A stretch of DNA of 64,000 bases from Bacillota bacterium. Lineage in GTDB: Bacteria > Bacillota > Clostridia > Acetivibrionales > Acetivibrionaceae. Position 1 is the first letter of the stretch. Every line of letters starts with the position of its first letter. The position numbers and the translations under genes are program-made. Below the pieces are notes generated by a model. That model was not told the origin of the DNA. It made no database searches and saw nothing but the letters and a program-made list of their open reading frames with translations. Positions 37,100 through 46,045 of the stretch are shown here, piece after piece. The DNA is taken from positions 16,546-80,545 of the forward strand of contig JAEZUI010000133.1 of assembly GCA_023421115.1 (NCBI GenBank), read 5' to 3'.

Positions 37100-37813
37100 A
37101 TGGAACAGATAAAACTTGGAGATATAATAATAGAAGTTGAGCAAAAGGATATAAAAAATATACATTTAAGTGTTTATCCTCCTTTGGGTGCAGTTCGTAT
37201 AGCTGCACCTTTGAAACTTGATATGGATACTATAAGAGTGTATGCACTTTCAAAATTAAATTGGATAAGGAAGCAGCAGGAAAAATTCCGTGGACAGGTT
37301 AGAGAAGCACCTAGGGAATATTTAAATAGAGAAAGTCACTTCTTTAGAGGAAAGAGATATCTTTTGAAAGTTGTTGAAAAGGATGCACCACCCAAAATTG
37401 AACTTAAGCATAAGACAATGATTTTGCGTGTGCGTCCTGATACCTCAATGGAAAAAAGACAGATAATAATTGATGAGTGGTACAGAGCACAACTTAAAGC
37501 CCTAATTCCGCCACTGATTGAAAAATGGGAAAAAGTTATTAAAGTAAAAGTCAACGATTTTGGAATCAGAAGAATGAAGACAAAATGGGGGACTTGTAAT
37601 ACTGAAGTGGGGCGTATATGGATTAATCTTGAGCTCGCGAAGAAACCTCCTCAATGTCTTGAGTATATTGTGGTACATGAAATGGTACATCTTCTAGAAA
37701 GAAAGCATAATGATGCTTTTGTAGCGTATATGGACAAGTTTTTACTTAAATGGAAGTACTATAAGGATGAGTTGAACCAGTTGCCTGTGAGGCATGAGAA
37801 GTGGAAGTATTAG
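37100..37813 (+). CDS. YgjP-like (M48/DUF45) zinc metallopeptidase
   Basis: About 237 aa from the ATG at 37100, one base after the hsdR stop. The zinc site is VVHEMVHLLERKHNDAF (HExxH plus a downstream His/Asn segment), and WGTCN..GRIWINLELAKKP is typical of the family. DUF45 genes are frequent companions of type I hsdR genes, with unknown purpose. No signal peptide, so cytosolic. Confidence 0.88.
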   Translation: MEQIKLGDIIIEVEQKDIKNIHLSVYPPLGAVRIAAPLKLDMDTIRVYALSKLNWIRKQQEKFRGQVREAPREYLNRESHFFRGKRYLLKVVEKDAPPKIELKHKTMILRVRPDTSMEKRQIIIDEWYRAQLKALIPPLIEKWEKVIKVKVNDFGIRRMKTKWGTCNTEVGRIWINLELAKKPPQCLEYIVVHEMVHLLERKHNDAFVAYMDKFLLKWKYYKDELNQLPVRHEKWKY

Positions 37814-37922
37814 TGAATTAAACGAGTTGGATTTATTGACATTGTTAAATAAATATGAATGATCCATCAGGAAGCTTTGTATTGCCGATGCTGATCGAAT
37901 TGGGAAAATGGGGGTAAATTCT

Positions 37923-39125
37923 GTGAGTGAAAAAAATAAGCCAAAAAAAAATAAGCATTTATATAAATTGCCACCGTGTCCGGCTTACGATATTGAGGGA
38001 ATGCAAAGCTGGCTAAGTGATATGGCGAAGGACGGATTGCTTTTGAGCAAGTATGGTTTCTTTGCAGGCTTTGCTATATTTGAAAAAACTGAGCCTTGTA
38101 CTATAAAATATCGTCTAGAAGTAGCACCTAAGACAAGCGTTTGGGCTGACAACGATGGAGAGCCTGATGAAGATACTTTAGAGGTCAATGAGCTTTATGG
38201 ATGGGAGTATGTAGCTTACAGAGGACAGTTTTATATTTATCGTTCGAAAGAGTTGGAAGCTCGTGAATTAAATACCGATTCTAAAGTACAGGTCATGGCA
38301 ATTAATAAAGTACGTAGCCGTGAGCGCAATTCGGTTGTTTTTTATCTTTTATGGATAATCTTCTATTTGTATATGAATAACTGTCTGATAACTATGTTGA
38401 ATCAAGGAACATGGTTTGCGCTTTATAGCATGCTGTTGATAATTTTTATTATTGTAGGTGCACTTAAACGTTTTATTCATCTTGGAAAATTAAGAAGGAA
38501 GCTTCTTGAGGGAGTAAAGCTGAATCATCACAAGGCATGGAAAAGAAGGGCATTAAATTACCGTATAGGCAAATTGCTTTTTCCTGTACTTATTATTCTT
38601 TGGTTTGGAATTCTATTTCATAAAGGGTACAATTCTCTCACAGATGTTGGGAAAATGCCACTTGCAAATTATGGCGAAGACCCTCCATTTGCTACCATAG
38701 CGGATTTTGAACCAAAGGGTGAATATGAACAGAAGGATTTTGCTGGCTTCAATAAAGTACAACAATGGAGTGATTGGCTTGCACCGGTTGCAATAAAGTG
38801 GGATGAAGAGGCATCCGTTAAGCTCCCAGATGGTAGAGAATTATCAGGTTTTTTGAATGTGGATTATTATGAAACTTTGGCACCATGGCTTGCACGGGAA
38901 GTTGCGCGGGAATTTTTACATAAGGATAGGCGTTATAAAAGATACGAAAAGATAGCATTGCCGGAGCTGGAGGTTGACTATGCCGTTGCATATATGAGCC
39001 CTTTTCCTACACTTGTTATTCAAAACGGAAATAAAGTGATACGCGTATCTTTTTCTCATAATCAATCCCAATATGAGCTTTCATTAGGTGAATTGGCAAA
39101 GCTTATGGCAAACAGTATTAATTAA
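37923..39125 (+). CDS. DUF2812 membrane protein
   Basis: About 400 aa. N-terminal DUF2812 region (GWEYVAYRGQFYIYRS), two central membrane helices (about 143-160 and 166-185) and another near 225-245, then an extracytoplasmic C-terminal part. I prefer the GTG at 37923, 8 bp after GGGGG; an ATG at 37908 is the alternative. DUF2812 proteins in clostridia often sit beside PadR regulators, but none is here. Function unknown. Confidence 0.75.
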   Translation: MSEKNKPKKNKHLYKLPPCPAYDIEGMQSWLSDMAKDGLLLSKYGFFAGFAIFEKTEPCTIKYRLEVAPKTSVWADNDGEPDEDTLEVNELYGWEYVAYRGQFYIYRSKELEARELNTDSKVQVMAINKVRSRERNSVVFYLLWIIFYLYMNNCLITMLNQGTWFALYSMLLIIFIIVGALKRFIHLGKLRRKLLEGVKLNHHKAWKRRALNYRIGKLLFPVLIILWFGILFHKGYNSLTDVGKMPLANYGEDPPFATIADFEPKGEYEQKDFAGFNKVQQWSDWLAPVAIKWDEEASVKLPDGRELSGFLNVDYYETLAPWLAREVAREFLHKDRRYKRYEKIALPELEVDYAVAYMSPFPTLVIQNGNKVIRVSFSHNQSQYELSLGELAKLMANSIN

Positions 39126-39179
39126 AAATTCCATGGAAAAATCGGAGGATAATCTTTGAACTAAAATCCTAGATAGATG

Positions 39180-39234
39180 AATTGCTAATAAAATTTAATA
39201 TGTATATAATAGTATATAGTAAATTATTGAAATT
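39180..39234. repeat. 54-bp conserved upstream module, copy 2
   Basis: Nearly identical to 15581-15634, placed 43 bp before the AAA-ATPase-like gene, in the same orientation to the gene as copy 1. Confidence 0.6.
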
Positions 39235-39276
39235 GCTGATAAAAGCATAATAAATAAGAATTATGAGGTTTTTTAT

Positions 39277-41025
39277 ATGGCTAAAAAACAAGTACTACTG
39301 GGAATAGATAATTTTAAGAAACTTATAGACAATAATGGCTATTATGTAGATAAAACTTTGTTAATAAAAGAACTGATAGATCGCCCGGATCAAATAGTGC
39401 TGATAACGAGACCTAGAAGATTTGGAAAAACGTTAAACATGAGCATGCTAAAGTACTTTTTTGAACATCCTAAATGCAGACAAGATGAATTTGAGCAGGA
39501 TTCGGGATACCTGTTTGAAAAATTAAATATAGCTAAGGCAGGAGAAAAATACATACAAGAACTTGGAAAGTATCCTGTAGTTTATTTGACTCTCAAAAAC
39601 GCAAAACAAAACAATTGGGAAGATACATTATATAATTTGAAATTGACTATAGCGCAGGAATATAGCCGTCATAAATATTTGTTGGACGGTGAAATACTTA
39701 CTGAATATGAAAAAGTTAAATATATAGATATTATAAGCATGAAAGCAGAGAGAGTAGAGTACACAAATGTTATATTACATTTGACAGAATATTTAAAAAG
39801 GTACTTCAAAGAAGATTGTATAGTAATTATAGATGAATATGATACACCAATTCAATCCGGTTATATTGAAGGATATTTTGAAGAAGTAATTGAGTTCCAA
39901 AAAAGCATGCTGGTAAAAGGCTTTAAAGACAACAATGCACTTAAACAAGGGATGCTTACAGGAATAATGAAAGTAGCACAAGAAAGTATATTTAGCGATT
40001 TTAACAACCCATCAATAAATACCATATTATCAGAAAGGTATAAAGATAAATTTGGTTTTATCCAATCTGAGGTTGAAGAAATGGCAGAATATTTTGAACT
40101 TACAAGTCATTTAGAAGACATAAAAAACTGGTATGATGGATATATATTTGGGATAGATACGGTGATATATAACCCTTGGAGTATAATTAAATACATGAGT
40201 ACACCAGAAGATGGTCTAAAGCCATATTGGATAAACACAAGCGACAACAGAATGATAAAAGACGTAATGCAGTTAGATAAAGCAGAAGGTAAAAAAGTAG
40301 TAGAGAAGCTAATAAAGGGAGAAGAGGTATCAAAGGTAATTGAAGAAAATATTATATATCAAAGCATAAAGGATAATCCGGACGTTGCTTGGAGTTTTCT
40401 TTTGCATGCAGGGTATCTTAAAGCATGTGGAAAAGAAAAAGAAGGATATGAATCAAAGTTTACGTACAAATTAGCGATACCGAATATAGAGATAAAAACA
40501 ATATATACAGATATAATAATAAGCTATTTTAAAGAAGATGAAGATATTCTTGCAGATGTTAATTATATAATAAAAAGTTTGTTTGATAATGATATAGAAG
40601 CCTTTGAAAGGCTTATGAAAGAATTGTATTTAGGTCAGGTGAGCTATCATGACGCCAGTTTGGAAAATATAAAGGAACGAGAACAAAAGGAGAGGTTTGA
40701 AAGTTTCCATCATGGTTTTATGCTGGGGTTGTTTGTACAAATGGGTAGGGAGTTTATAGTAGAGAGCAATAAAGAGTATGGTTTAGGACGTCCCGACATA
40801 GTTATAATACCGAAAGATATGGATAAAACGGCATATGTTTTCGAATTCAAATGGGATAGCATAAAGGGTTCAAAAACACTTGATATATTGGTAGATGAAG
40901 CGGTAGCTCAAATTAGAGAAAAGAAATACAAAGAAGGAGTTTATAAGGTTCATGGTCACGAAAATATAGTTTGTATCGGGATGGGTTTTAAAGGTAAGGA
41001 ATTGAAAATGTTAATAGCAAAATGA
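39277..41025 (+). CDS. AAA-ATPase-like / PD-(D/E)XK nuclease protein
   Basis: 582 aa. The N-terminal AAA-ATPase-like domain (PF09820 type) starts GIDNFKKLIDNNGYYVDKT and has Walker A RPRRFGKTLN and Walker B IVIIDEYDTPIQ. The C-terminal PDDEXK_9-type nuclease has GLGRPDIVII..YVFEFKWDS (D..EFK). Such proteins are abundant and multi-copy in anaerobes; a DNA transaction or defence role is assumed in the field, not shown. It lies alone, just after the R-M locus. Confidence 0.85.
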   Translation: MAKKQVLLGIDNFKKLIDNNGYYVDKTLLIKELIDRPDQIVLITRPRRFGKTLNMSMLKYFFEHPKCRQDEFEQDSGYLFEKLNIAKAGEKYIQELGKYPVVYLTLKNAKQNNWEDTLYNLKLTIAQEYSRHKYLLDGEILTEYEKVKYIDIISMKAERVEYTNVILHLTEYLKRYFKEDCIVIIDEYDTPIQSGYIEGYFEEVIEFQKSMLVKGFKDNNALKQGMLTGIMKVAQESIFSDFNNPSINTILSERYKDKFGFIQSEVEEMAEYFELTSHLEDIKNWYDGYIFGIDTVIYNPWSIIKYMSTPEDGLKPYWINTSDNRMIKDVMQLDKAEGKKVVEKLIKGEEVSKVIEENIIYQSIKDNPDVAWSFLLHAGYLKACGKEKEGYESKFTYKLAIPNIEIKTIYTDIIISYFKEDEDILADVNYIIKSLFDNDIEAFERLMKELYLGQVSYHDASLENIKEREQKERFESFHHGFMLGLFVQMGREFIVESNKEYGLGRPDIVIIPKDMDKTAYVFEFKWDSIKGSKTLDILVDEAVAQIREKKYKEGVYKVHGHENIVCIGMGFKGKELKMLIAK

Positions 41026-41062
41026 AGTTCTTTTGTACAGGGATCAAATAATCCAAATATAA

Positions 41063-41093
41063 AACCCGCAACCTTTAAATTAAGGTGCGGGTT
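41063..41093. terminator. Hairpin between convergent genes
   Basis: AACCCGC/GCGGGTT plus an inner ACCTT/AAGGT pair with one bulge; flanked by A and T runs. It can serve both the nuclease gene (+) and the esterase gene (-). Confidence 0.7.
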
Positions 41094-41134
41094 ACTTAAT
41101 ATGCTTTTTTGGGTATAGGGGCTTTCTAATTCCT

Positions 41135-42298
41135 TTACTTTTGCCCCAGAAGCTTCATTCTCATCAGTGCAAAATCTATGGCATTTTGAGCTCCGTCGCC
41201 ATTCAAATCGGCAGCCTTATCCCAGAACTCATATTTGTTGACGCTCATACCTAACAAAATCATTCTGAAGGTCCCAAAATCAATTGAATTAAAAATTCCG
41301 TCACCATTAACATCACCTTCAAGAACCGCTGTTGGAGTATTTTCAGCAGTAGGTGTTGGTGTAGGTGTTGGAGGTATTGTCGAAGTTGTTCTACAACGGT
41401 CAAAAAATTTAAAAACATCAGGTAACACCACAGGTACCATCCCTGCATGGTCTGCATTTACTTCCTTATATTCGTTTTCATAACCTTTATTGGTCATCCA
41501 TGTGTTTAGTAGCCTGCTTGCACTTAATGATGGGGCTTGTGTTCCTTCAGTTATAAAGATTGGAGTATTGCGTACATTATCCCATGGATAGCCTGTTTCC
41601 TGCACAAATGGTCCTGACATGGGTGCCAAAGCAGTCCAGTATTTAGAATATTTACCGCCAATATACCATGTGCCTCCGCTTCCCATGGAGTGTCCAGTAA
41701 GAAATACCGAACCTGTGTCAATAGGATATTCGTTTAATACTATTTCCAATACGTTGATTACGTCTTTTTCGCTGAGTTCATTTGTACGATCACTGTCCGC
41801 TGTAACTTGAGACATGAGTTTTGCTGCTTCATCCGGTTTGCCAAAAGGAGCCGAAAGTCTCAGGAAGTTTCCATATGCACCGGTATGCCCCATAGGTGAG
41901 ACAAGTATGTATCCGTGTTGCATGGCAAGATTGATCATTTGATTGTTGTTCTGAACTAAATATGAACTCTCGTCATTTCCAGCTCCATGCAGGAACATGA
42001 CCAACGGCAGCTTTGATTTGCCATCCCAGTTGGTTGGAACACAAAGCCGGTAGCGTTCTACAGTATTAGCTTCAGGAAAATAGTAAGTCCTATTCTGATC
42101 ACCCTTTGCTTGCCACTGTGAGGAGCCAGGATTGGCAATTGACTTTGCAAGAGCCTGAGACGCAAGCATCTGTTCCTCCGCATTGATTTTTGTACCAAAA
42201 GAAATTGAACGTTCACCTGCTGCATGTATATATGGAGTTTCAAACATCACTGATAATGTAATTACCAGCGCTAATACAGAATAAAGTACTTTCTTCAA
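41135..42298 (-). CDS. Cellulosomal esterase (feruloyl/acetyl xylan type) with dockerin I
   Basis: 387 aa, exported: signal peptide about 1-27 ending HAA. The alpha/beta-hydrolase domain (about 60-300, CE1/PHB-depolymerase-like) has oxyanion region FLHGAGNDESSY, nucleophile GHSMG and His in NADHAGM. A Pro-Thr linker (PTPTPTPT) leads to a type I dockerin (about 328-387) with two Ca-binding repeats, GDVNGDGIFNSIDFGTF and ADLNGDGAQNAIDFALM. The dockerin docks it to a scaffoldin cohesin, so it works outside the cell on feruloyl or acetyl esters of xylan. TTG start 8 bp after AGGGGG. Confidence 0.93.
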   Translation of the reverse strand: MKKVLYSVLALVITLSVMFETPYIHAAGERSISFGTKINAEEQMLASQALAKSIANPGSSQWQAKGDQNRTYYFPEANTVERYRLCVPTNWDGKSKLPLVMFLHGAGNDESSYLVQNNNQMINLAMQHGYILVSPMGHTGAYGNFLRLSAPFGKPDEAAKLMSQVTADSDRTNELSEKDVINVLEIVLNEYPIDTGSVFLTGHSMGSGGTWYIGGKYSKYWTALAPMSGPFVQETGYPWDNVRNTPIFITEGTQAPSLSASRLLNTWMTNKGYENEYKEVNADHAGMVPVVLPDVFKFFDRCRTTSTIPPTPTPTPTAENTPTAVLEGDVNGDGIFNSIDFGTFRMILLGMSVNKYEFWDKAADLNGDGAQNAIDFALMRMKLLGQK

Positions 42299-42590
42299 AA
42301 CTATACCCCCTTAAAGTGATTGTTTTTTTGGAAATTCATTGGTTATACACTTCAATTATTTCATTAATTATACAATTCGTAAATAGATATTTTTTTAGGC
42401 AGAAGTTTGAAGAAGATTAAAAATACATACAACTGCAAACTTTTAGGAGAGCTTTTGTTTTAAATTGTTCTATTGAATTTTTATGAGAAGTTTTTTCTTG
42501 TTACTTATTTTAAAGTTACCAAGTATAAAGTATGTTATCATGATAACGAAAAAAGAAACGGTGGTGGTAGACAAAGTGGAGAAAGAAGCC

Positions 42591-43142
42591 ATGTTAATCT
42601 CTAATATTTTAAACGGGGATATAAAATCGTTTGAAATTCTAATGGATAAGTATAGAAACCGCATTTATAATTTTCTTTTGAAGATGACTTTTTCAAAAGA
42701 AGATGCTGAAGATATGACGCAGGAAGTATTTGTACGGGCCTATAACAGTCTATATCAGTATAACAGTAAATGGTGTTTTTCTACATGGATATTTAAAATT
42801 GCTGTTAATGTGTTTAAAACAGAGTATACAAAGAAAAAAAACAGGGAATCTAAGGAAGTTCAAAGCTTGTTAAGTAATCAAAGGATTTCAAATATTACTG
42901 AACCGGAAAAAGTGCTTGAAAATATCGAAACCAAAATGGAAGTACTTAAAATGCTTGAAGAATTAAAGGTTGAACAGAGAGCGGCACTGGTTCTTAAATA
43001 TGTTCAAGGATTTTCATATAAGGAAATAGGGGAAGTATTGAAAGTGTCCCCAGAAAATGCAAAGGTACGGGTTATGAGGGCTAAGAAACTTCTTGCCAAT
43101 AACTATAGCAGGCTAAAGGGAGGGATAGTTCATGAAATGTGA
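42591..43142 (+). CDS. ECF-type RNA polymerase sigma factor
   Basis: About 183 aa from the ATG at 42591 (GGAG 9 bp upstream). The frame is open to an ATG at 42483, and an ATG at 42540 lies in the palindrome GTTATCATGATAAC, so the start is uncertain. Region 2 (DAEDMTQEVFVRAYNSLYQY) and region 4 (AALVLKYVQGFSYKEIGEVL, then KVSPENAKVRVMRAKKLL) are both complete. It overlaps by 11 nt an anti-sigma zinc-finger gene, the usual arrangement for a membrane-controlled ECF pair. Confidence 0.92.
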   Translation: MLISNILNGDIKSFEILMDKYRNRIYNFLLKMTFSKEDAEDMTQEVFVRAYNSLYQYNSKWCFSTWIFKIAVNVFKTEYTKKKNRESKEVQSLLSNQRISNITEPEKVLENIETKMEVLKMLEELKVEQRAALVLKYVQGFSYKEIGEVLKVSPENAKVRVMRAKKLLANNYSRLKGGIVHEM

Positions 43143-44292
43143 TAACTTTGACAAGATAGTACTCTATATTGATGGAGTATTATCAGATCAAGATTCAAAA
43201 GATTTGAAAAATCATATGAGTACTTGTGAGGAGTGTAGAAAAACATTTGAAGTTCTCATTAGTACAAAAGAATTGCTGAAAGATGAGTTCATTCCGGATG
43301 AGAACATTGATATTAAGGTGTTAAATACTATTGATAAAAACAGATATGTTTGTAACAATAAGTTTAGGCTATTACATAGGATAAATACGTTAAAAAGTAG
43401 GTTAAAACCTATTGCAGCAATATTTTTTATGTGTTGTATTACGTTTTTATTCTTAAGTCATGGAAAGGACTTTAAAAATGCGTTATTATCTTTACCGGCA
43501 CACCAGTTTCAGGATGTATCTGAGCCTGTTAATATTCTTGTTTTAGGGAAAGACAATTTTAAAAGTACGGATGCAATTATTTTAATTAACTATGAGCCAA
43601 AAAGTGCCCAGTTGAATCTGTTATCTATTCCTAGAGATACAAGAGTAAGTTTAAAAGGCTCACAAACAAAGCTTAGCAGGCTTTATCAGGAGGGTGGCCC
43701 TGATCTTGTGGTAGATACAGTAAGCGATCTACTAAAGGTTGATATAAAATATTATATTTGTTTTGATATAGAGAGTGTTAAGAAATTTATTGACATGCTT
43801 GATGGAGTGGATTTTGATATTGAATGTGATATGAATTATGATGATCCGTTACAGGGTATACATATAAACCTTAAAAAGGGTAAAAGTCACCTATCGGGCG
43901 ATGAAGTTGTTCAATTTCTTTTGTACAGAATGTCAAATAATCCAAACATAATAGAGAGTGCACACTATGATGGAAGTGATTTTCGTAGGATTGAAGCACA
44001 ACAAAGTATGTTGAGAGAATTGATTAGGCAAAAAACGGACATCAAATATATTTCCAAAATTGACGAACTTGCACACATAGCTATGGAAGATCTTGAAACA
44101 GATATTAAGTTAGATGAGTTTTTAAGTATTTTTATAAATATAGCTAAGTTAAATGCCGATGATGTTAATATGTTTATACTTCCTTTCAAAAATGGAGTAA
44201 TAGATGGTTGGTTTTATGTCCTTATCAATGAAAAAGAAACAAAAAAAATAACCGATATATATTTTCAGTCGAGATATATGGAACTCAATTAG
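43132..44292 (+). CDS. Anti-sigma zinc finger fused to LytR-CpsA-Psr (LCP) domain
   Basis: 386 aa. Residues 1-40 form a zf-HC2/ZAS anti-sigma finger (C3, H28, C32, C35). One membrane helix (about 95-112) is followed outside the cell by an LCP domain (about 123-370) with VNILVLGKDNFKSTDAIIL and the catalytic-type SIPRDTRVSL. LCP enzymes attach polymers to peptidoglycan. Joining it to the finger suggests that the extracellular LCP part controls release of the sigma factor encoded in overlap upstream. Both domains look complete. The coupling is inferred. Confidence 0.88.
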   Translation: MKCDNFDKIVLYIDGVLSDQDSKDLKNHMSTCEECRKTFEVLISTKELLKDEFIPDENIDIKVLNTIDKNRYVCNNKFRLLHRINTLKSRLKPIAAIFFMCCITFLFLSHGKDFKNALLSLPAHQFQDVSEPVNILVLGKDNFKSTDAIILINYEPKSAQLNLLSIPRDTRVSLKGSQTKLSRLYQEGGPDLVVDTVSDLLKVDIKYYICFDIESVKKFIDMLDGVDFDIECDMNYDDPLQGIHINLKKGKSHLSGDEVVQFLLYRMSNNPNIIESAHYDGSDFRRIEAQQSMLRELIRQKTDIKYISKIDELAHIAMEDLETDIKLDEFLSIFINIAKLNADDVNMFILPFKNGVIDGWFYVLINEKETKKITDIYFQSRYMELN

Positions 44293-44400
44293 TATTATAA
44301 TGAAATTAAGGGTAGTGAATTCTATAAGTAGAATACAATATTTTAGAAACCAAGAAGGTTAATATTACACTATAACTGCTGTCGAATAATTATAAATGCA

Positions 44401-44442
44401 AAAAACGCCATATATGCATGGAAATGCTTATATGGTGTTTTT
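44401..44442. terminator. Rho-independent terminator
   Basis: AAAAACGCCATATA pairs with TATATGGTGTTTTT (one G:U) around a 14-nt loop; A run before, T run after. Confidence 0.75.
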
Positions 44443-44539
44443 GTTAGAATAAATAAACAATTATGATAAGAAAATTCTAACTACATAAAAGAATAAAGCT
44501 AGTTTAATTTTTGTTACAAAAATGTGTGCATAGGAAAAA

Positions 44540-44568
44540 TTGTAACATATATATTGTTTTTGTATAAT
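44540..44568 (+). promoter_or_regulatory. SigA-type promoter of the SGNH hydrolase gene
   Basis: TTGTAA, 17 bp, TATAAT; 86 bp upstream of the ATG. Confidence 0.65.
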
Positions 44569-44653
44569 ATGTTTGCTATAGTAAAGAAAGTTTCAAAAGT
44601 TTACATTAGATAGGGTAGAAGATTATTATAGTAAAGATAGAGAGGTTAGTTCA

Positions 44654-45337
44654 ATGAGGAAATCTATAATTTTAATATCAGTAGCTTTATTATTAGCAGT
44701 GTCGGGCTATACACTCATAAAATCTAAGGGAGCAGCAGAAAAAATCCTGCCGTCAAAGGGAACCACCGAGACAAAAAACACAATAGTTTTCCTTGGAGAT
44801 TCAGTAACTGCCGGATATGGTGTTGAAAGTAGTCAGGCATTTCCATATCTCATAAATGAATATTGGAAGGATAGTAATATTTCTTTTACATCTAAAAATG
44901 AAGGTATTAGTGGAGATACTACAACCGGGGTGTTATCACGTTTGGATAGTATTCTGACGGATGACGTCTATATGGTTTTTCTTGAGATTGGAGCAAATGA
45001 TGCTTTTGAAAAAAAGGATGTCAGAGTAATAAAAGATAATATAAAAACAATAATACAAAGAATTCAAGACAGGCAAATTAAAGTTGTTCTAATGGCTATG
45101 GATTTACCTAAGGTTGCTTACTTAAAGGATGCGGATTATGTAAAGAGTTTTGCCGCTATTTACGAGGAAGTTGGCAAGGAATTGGAGATACCTGTTATGC
45201 CTTCTTTAGTCAAGGAAAACGATAATAAAAATGATATATGGCAGGAAGATAGAATTCATCCAAGTTCTAAGGGGCATCAAGTTTTGGCAAAGAATGTGTT
45301 GAGGTTTCTAAATAAGGAATGGGTATATGATAATTAA
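44654..45337 (+). CDS. SGNH/GDSL-family esterase, exported
   Basis: 227 aa. N-terminal signal-anchor (about 4-22), then the four SGNH blocks: FLGDSVTAGYG (Ser), GISGDTTTG (Gly), GANDAF (Asn) and DRIHPSSKGH (Asp/His). It resembles TesA-like lysophospholipase/arylesterases and wall or polysaccharide deacylases. AGAGAGG precedes the ATG. Own promoter and single-gene unit. Substrate unknown. Confidence 0.88.
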   Translation: MRKSIILISVALLLAVSGYTLIKSKGAAEKILPSKGTTETKNTIVFLGDSVTAGYGVESSQAFPYLINEYWKDSNISFTSKNEGISGDTTTGVLSRLDSILTDDVYMVFLEIGANDAFEKKDVRVIKDNIKTIIQRIQDRQIKVVLMAMDLPKVAYLKDADYVKSFAAIYEEVGKELEIPVMPSLVKENDNKNDIWQEDRIHPSSKGHQVLAKNVLRFLNKEWVYDN

Positions 45338-45349
45338 TTTGATGAGCTT

Positions 45350-45376
45350 TACGATCTGAATATTGAATAGGCCTAA
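45350..45376. repeat. Partial dispersed-repeat copy
   Basis: CGATCTGAATATTGAATAGG matches 1718-1736 and, less closely, 59058-59077; the rest of the element is missing. Confidence 0.45.
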
Positions 45377-45432
45377 ACAAAAAATATGGTATTATAATAG
45401 TTAGATGATTTTATTTTGGAGGGATAAATCAA

Positions 45433-45834
45433 ATGGAGTTTTCATCTTATGGAGGTATGGATACTATGTTTAGTATCATACCTGTAATTGTAATTTTAGT
45501 ATTTGTATTTGTAATTGGGGCAATTATTGTGAGCGCGATACGGGGAGTGAGTCAGTGGCAAAAAAATAATGAAGCTCCTGTTTTAACAGTTGAGGCAACT
45601 GTGGTAGCAAAACGAGCAGATGTTAGTACACACCATCACAATGTAAGAACAGATAATATGAGTCATGTATCGTCATCCACTATATATTATGTTACATTCC
45701 AAGTGGCTAGTGGAGATCGTATGGAGTTTAAAGTTCGTGATAAGGAGTATGGAATACTAGTGGAAAGTGATGTTGGTAGACTGACCTTTCAAGGTACACG
45801 CTATTTAGGGTTTGAGCGAATTAGGAATTACTAG
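45433..45834 (+). CDS. DUF2500 membrane protein
   Basis: 133 aa. One N-terminal membrane helix (about 13-37) then a beta-rich domain with AKRADVSTHHHNVR and YYVTFQVASGDRMEF typical of DUF2500. GGAGG precedes the ATG. Function unknown. Confidence 0.85.
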   Translation: MEFSSYGGMDTMFSIIPVIVILVFVFVIGAIIVSAIRGVSQWQKNNEAPVLTVEATVVAKRADVSTHHHNVRTDNMSHVSSSTIYYVTFQVASGDRMEFKVRDKEYGILVESDVGRLTFQGTRYLGFERIRNY

Positions 45835-45979
45835 CCCTATTCCAATGAAATATATACAATCAGGGTATTTCAATATAAAGACTTATTGCTTCTACTTTGC
45901 CGTCTTTAACTCTCAGGTAAACGTTGAAAGGCCAATTCAGATATCTATTTTACGGAATATGAGTGTTCTGATTAATCAT

Positions 45980-46027
45980 CTAGCAAGCAAAAAAACGTTA
46001 CAAGAAAAACGGTTTTTTGCTTGCTAG
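45980..46027. terminator. Strong hairpin terminator
   Basis: A perfect 16-bp stem CTAGCAAGCAAAAAAC/GTTTTTTGCTTGCTAG. It lies between the DUF2500 gene (+) and the remnant on the minus strand. Confidence 0.7.
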
Positions 46028-46045
46028 ATTTCTATAGACAAAAAA

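Larger units (their letters stand above)
44293..44653. other. Gap with terminator, promoter and an rloB-like stretch
   Basis: 361 bp. 44328-44367 resembles the 5' part of the rloB remnant (GAAACCAAGAA shared, then GTTAATATT versus GTCAATATT). A terminator (44401-44442) and a promoter (44540-44568) follow. Confidence 0.5.

Noticed and set aside
39277..41025. IS-type transposase
   Set aside because: The motifs are AAA-ATPase-like plus a PD-(D/E)XK nuclease and there are no terminal inverted repeats around the gene.
42483..42590. Longer N-terminus for the ECF sigma factor
   Set aside because: No ribosome binding site at 42483 or 42540; the ATG at 42591 has GGAG and matches the usual ECF start. 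Kept as an open question in the feature note.
45812..46027. 71-codon plus-strand frame after the DUF2500 gene
   Set aside because: It overlaps that gene's end, has no ribosome binding site and reads through the 16-bp terminator stem.
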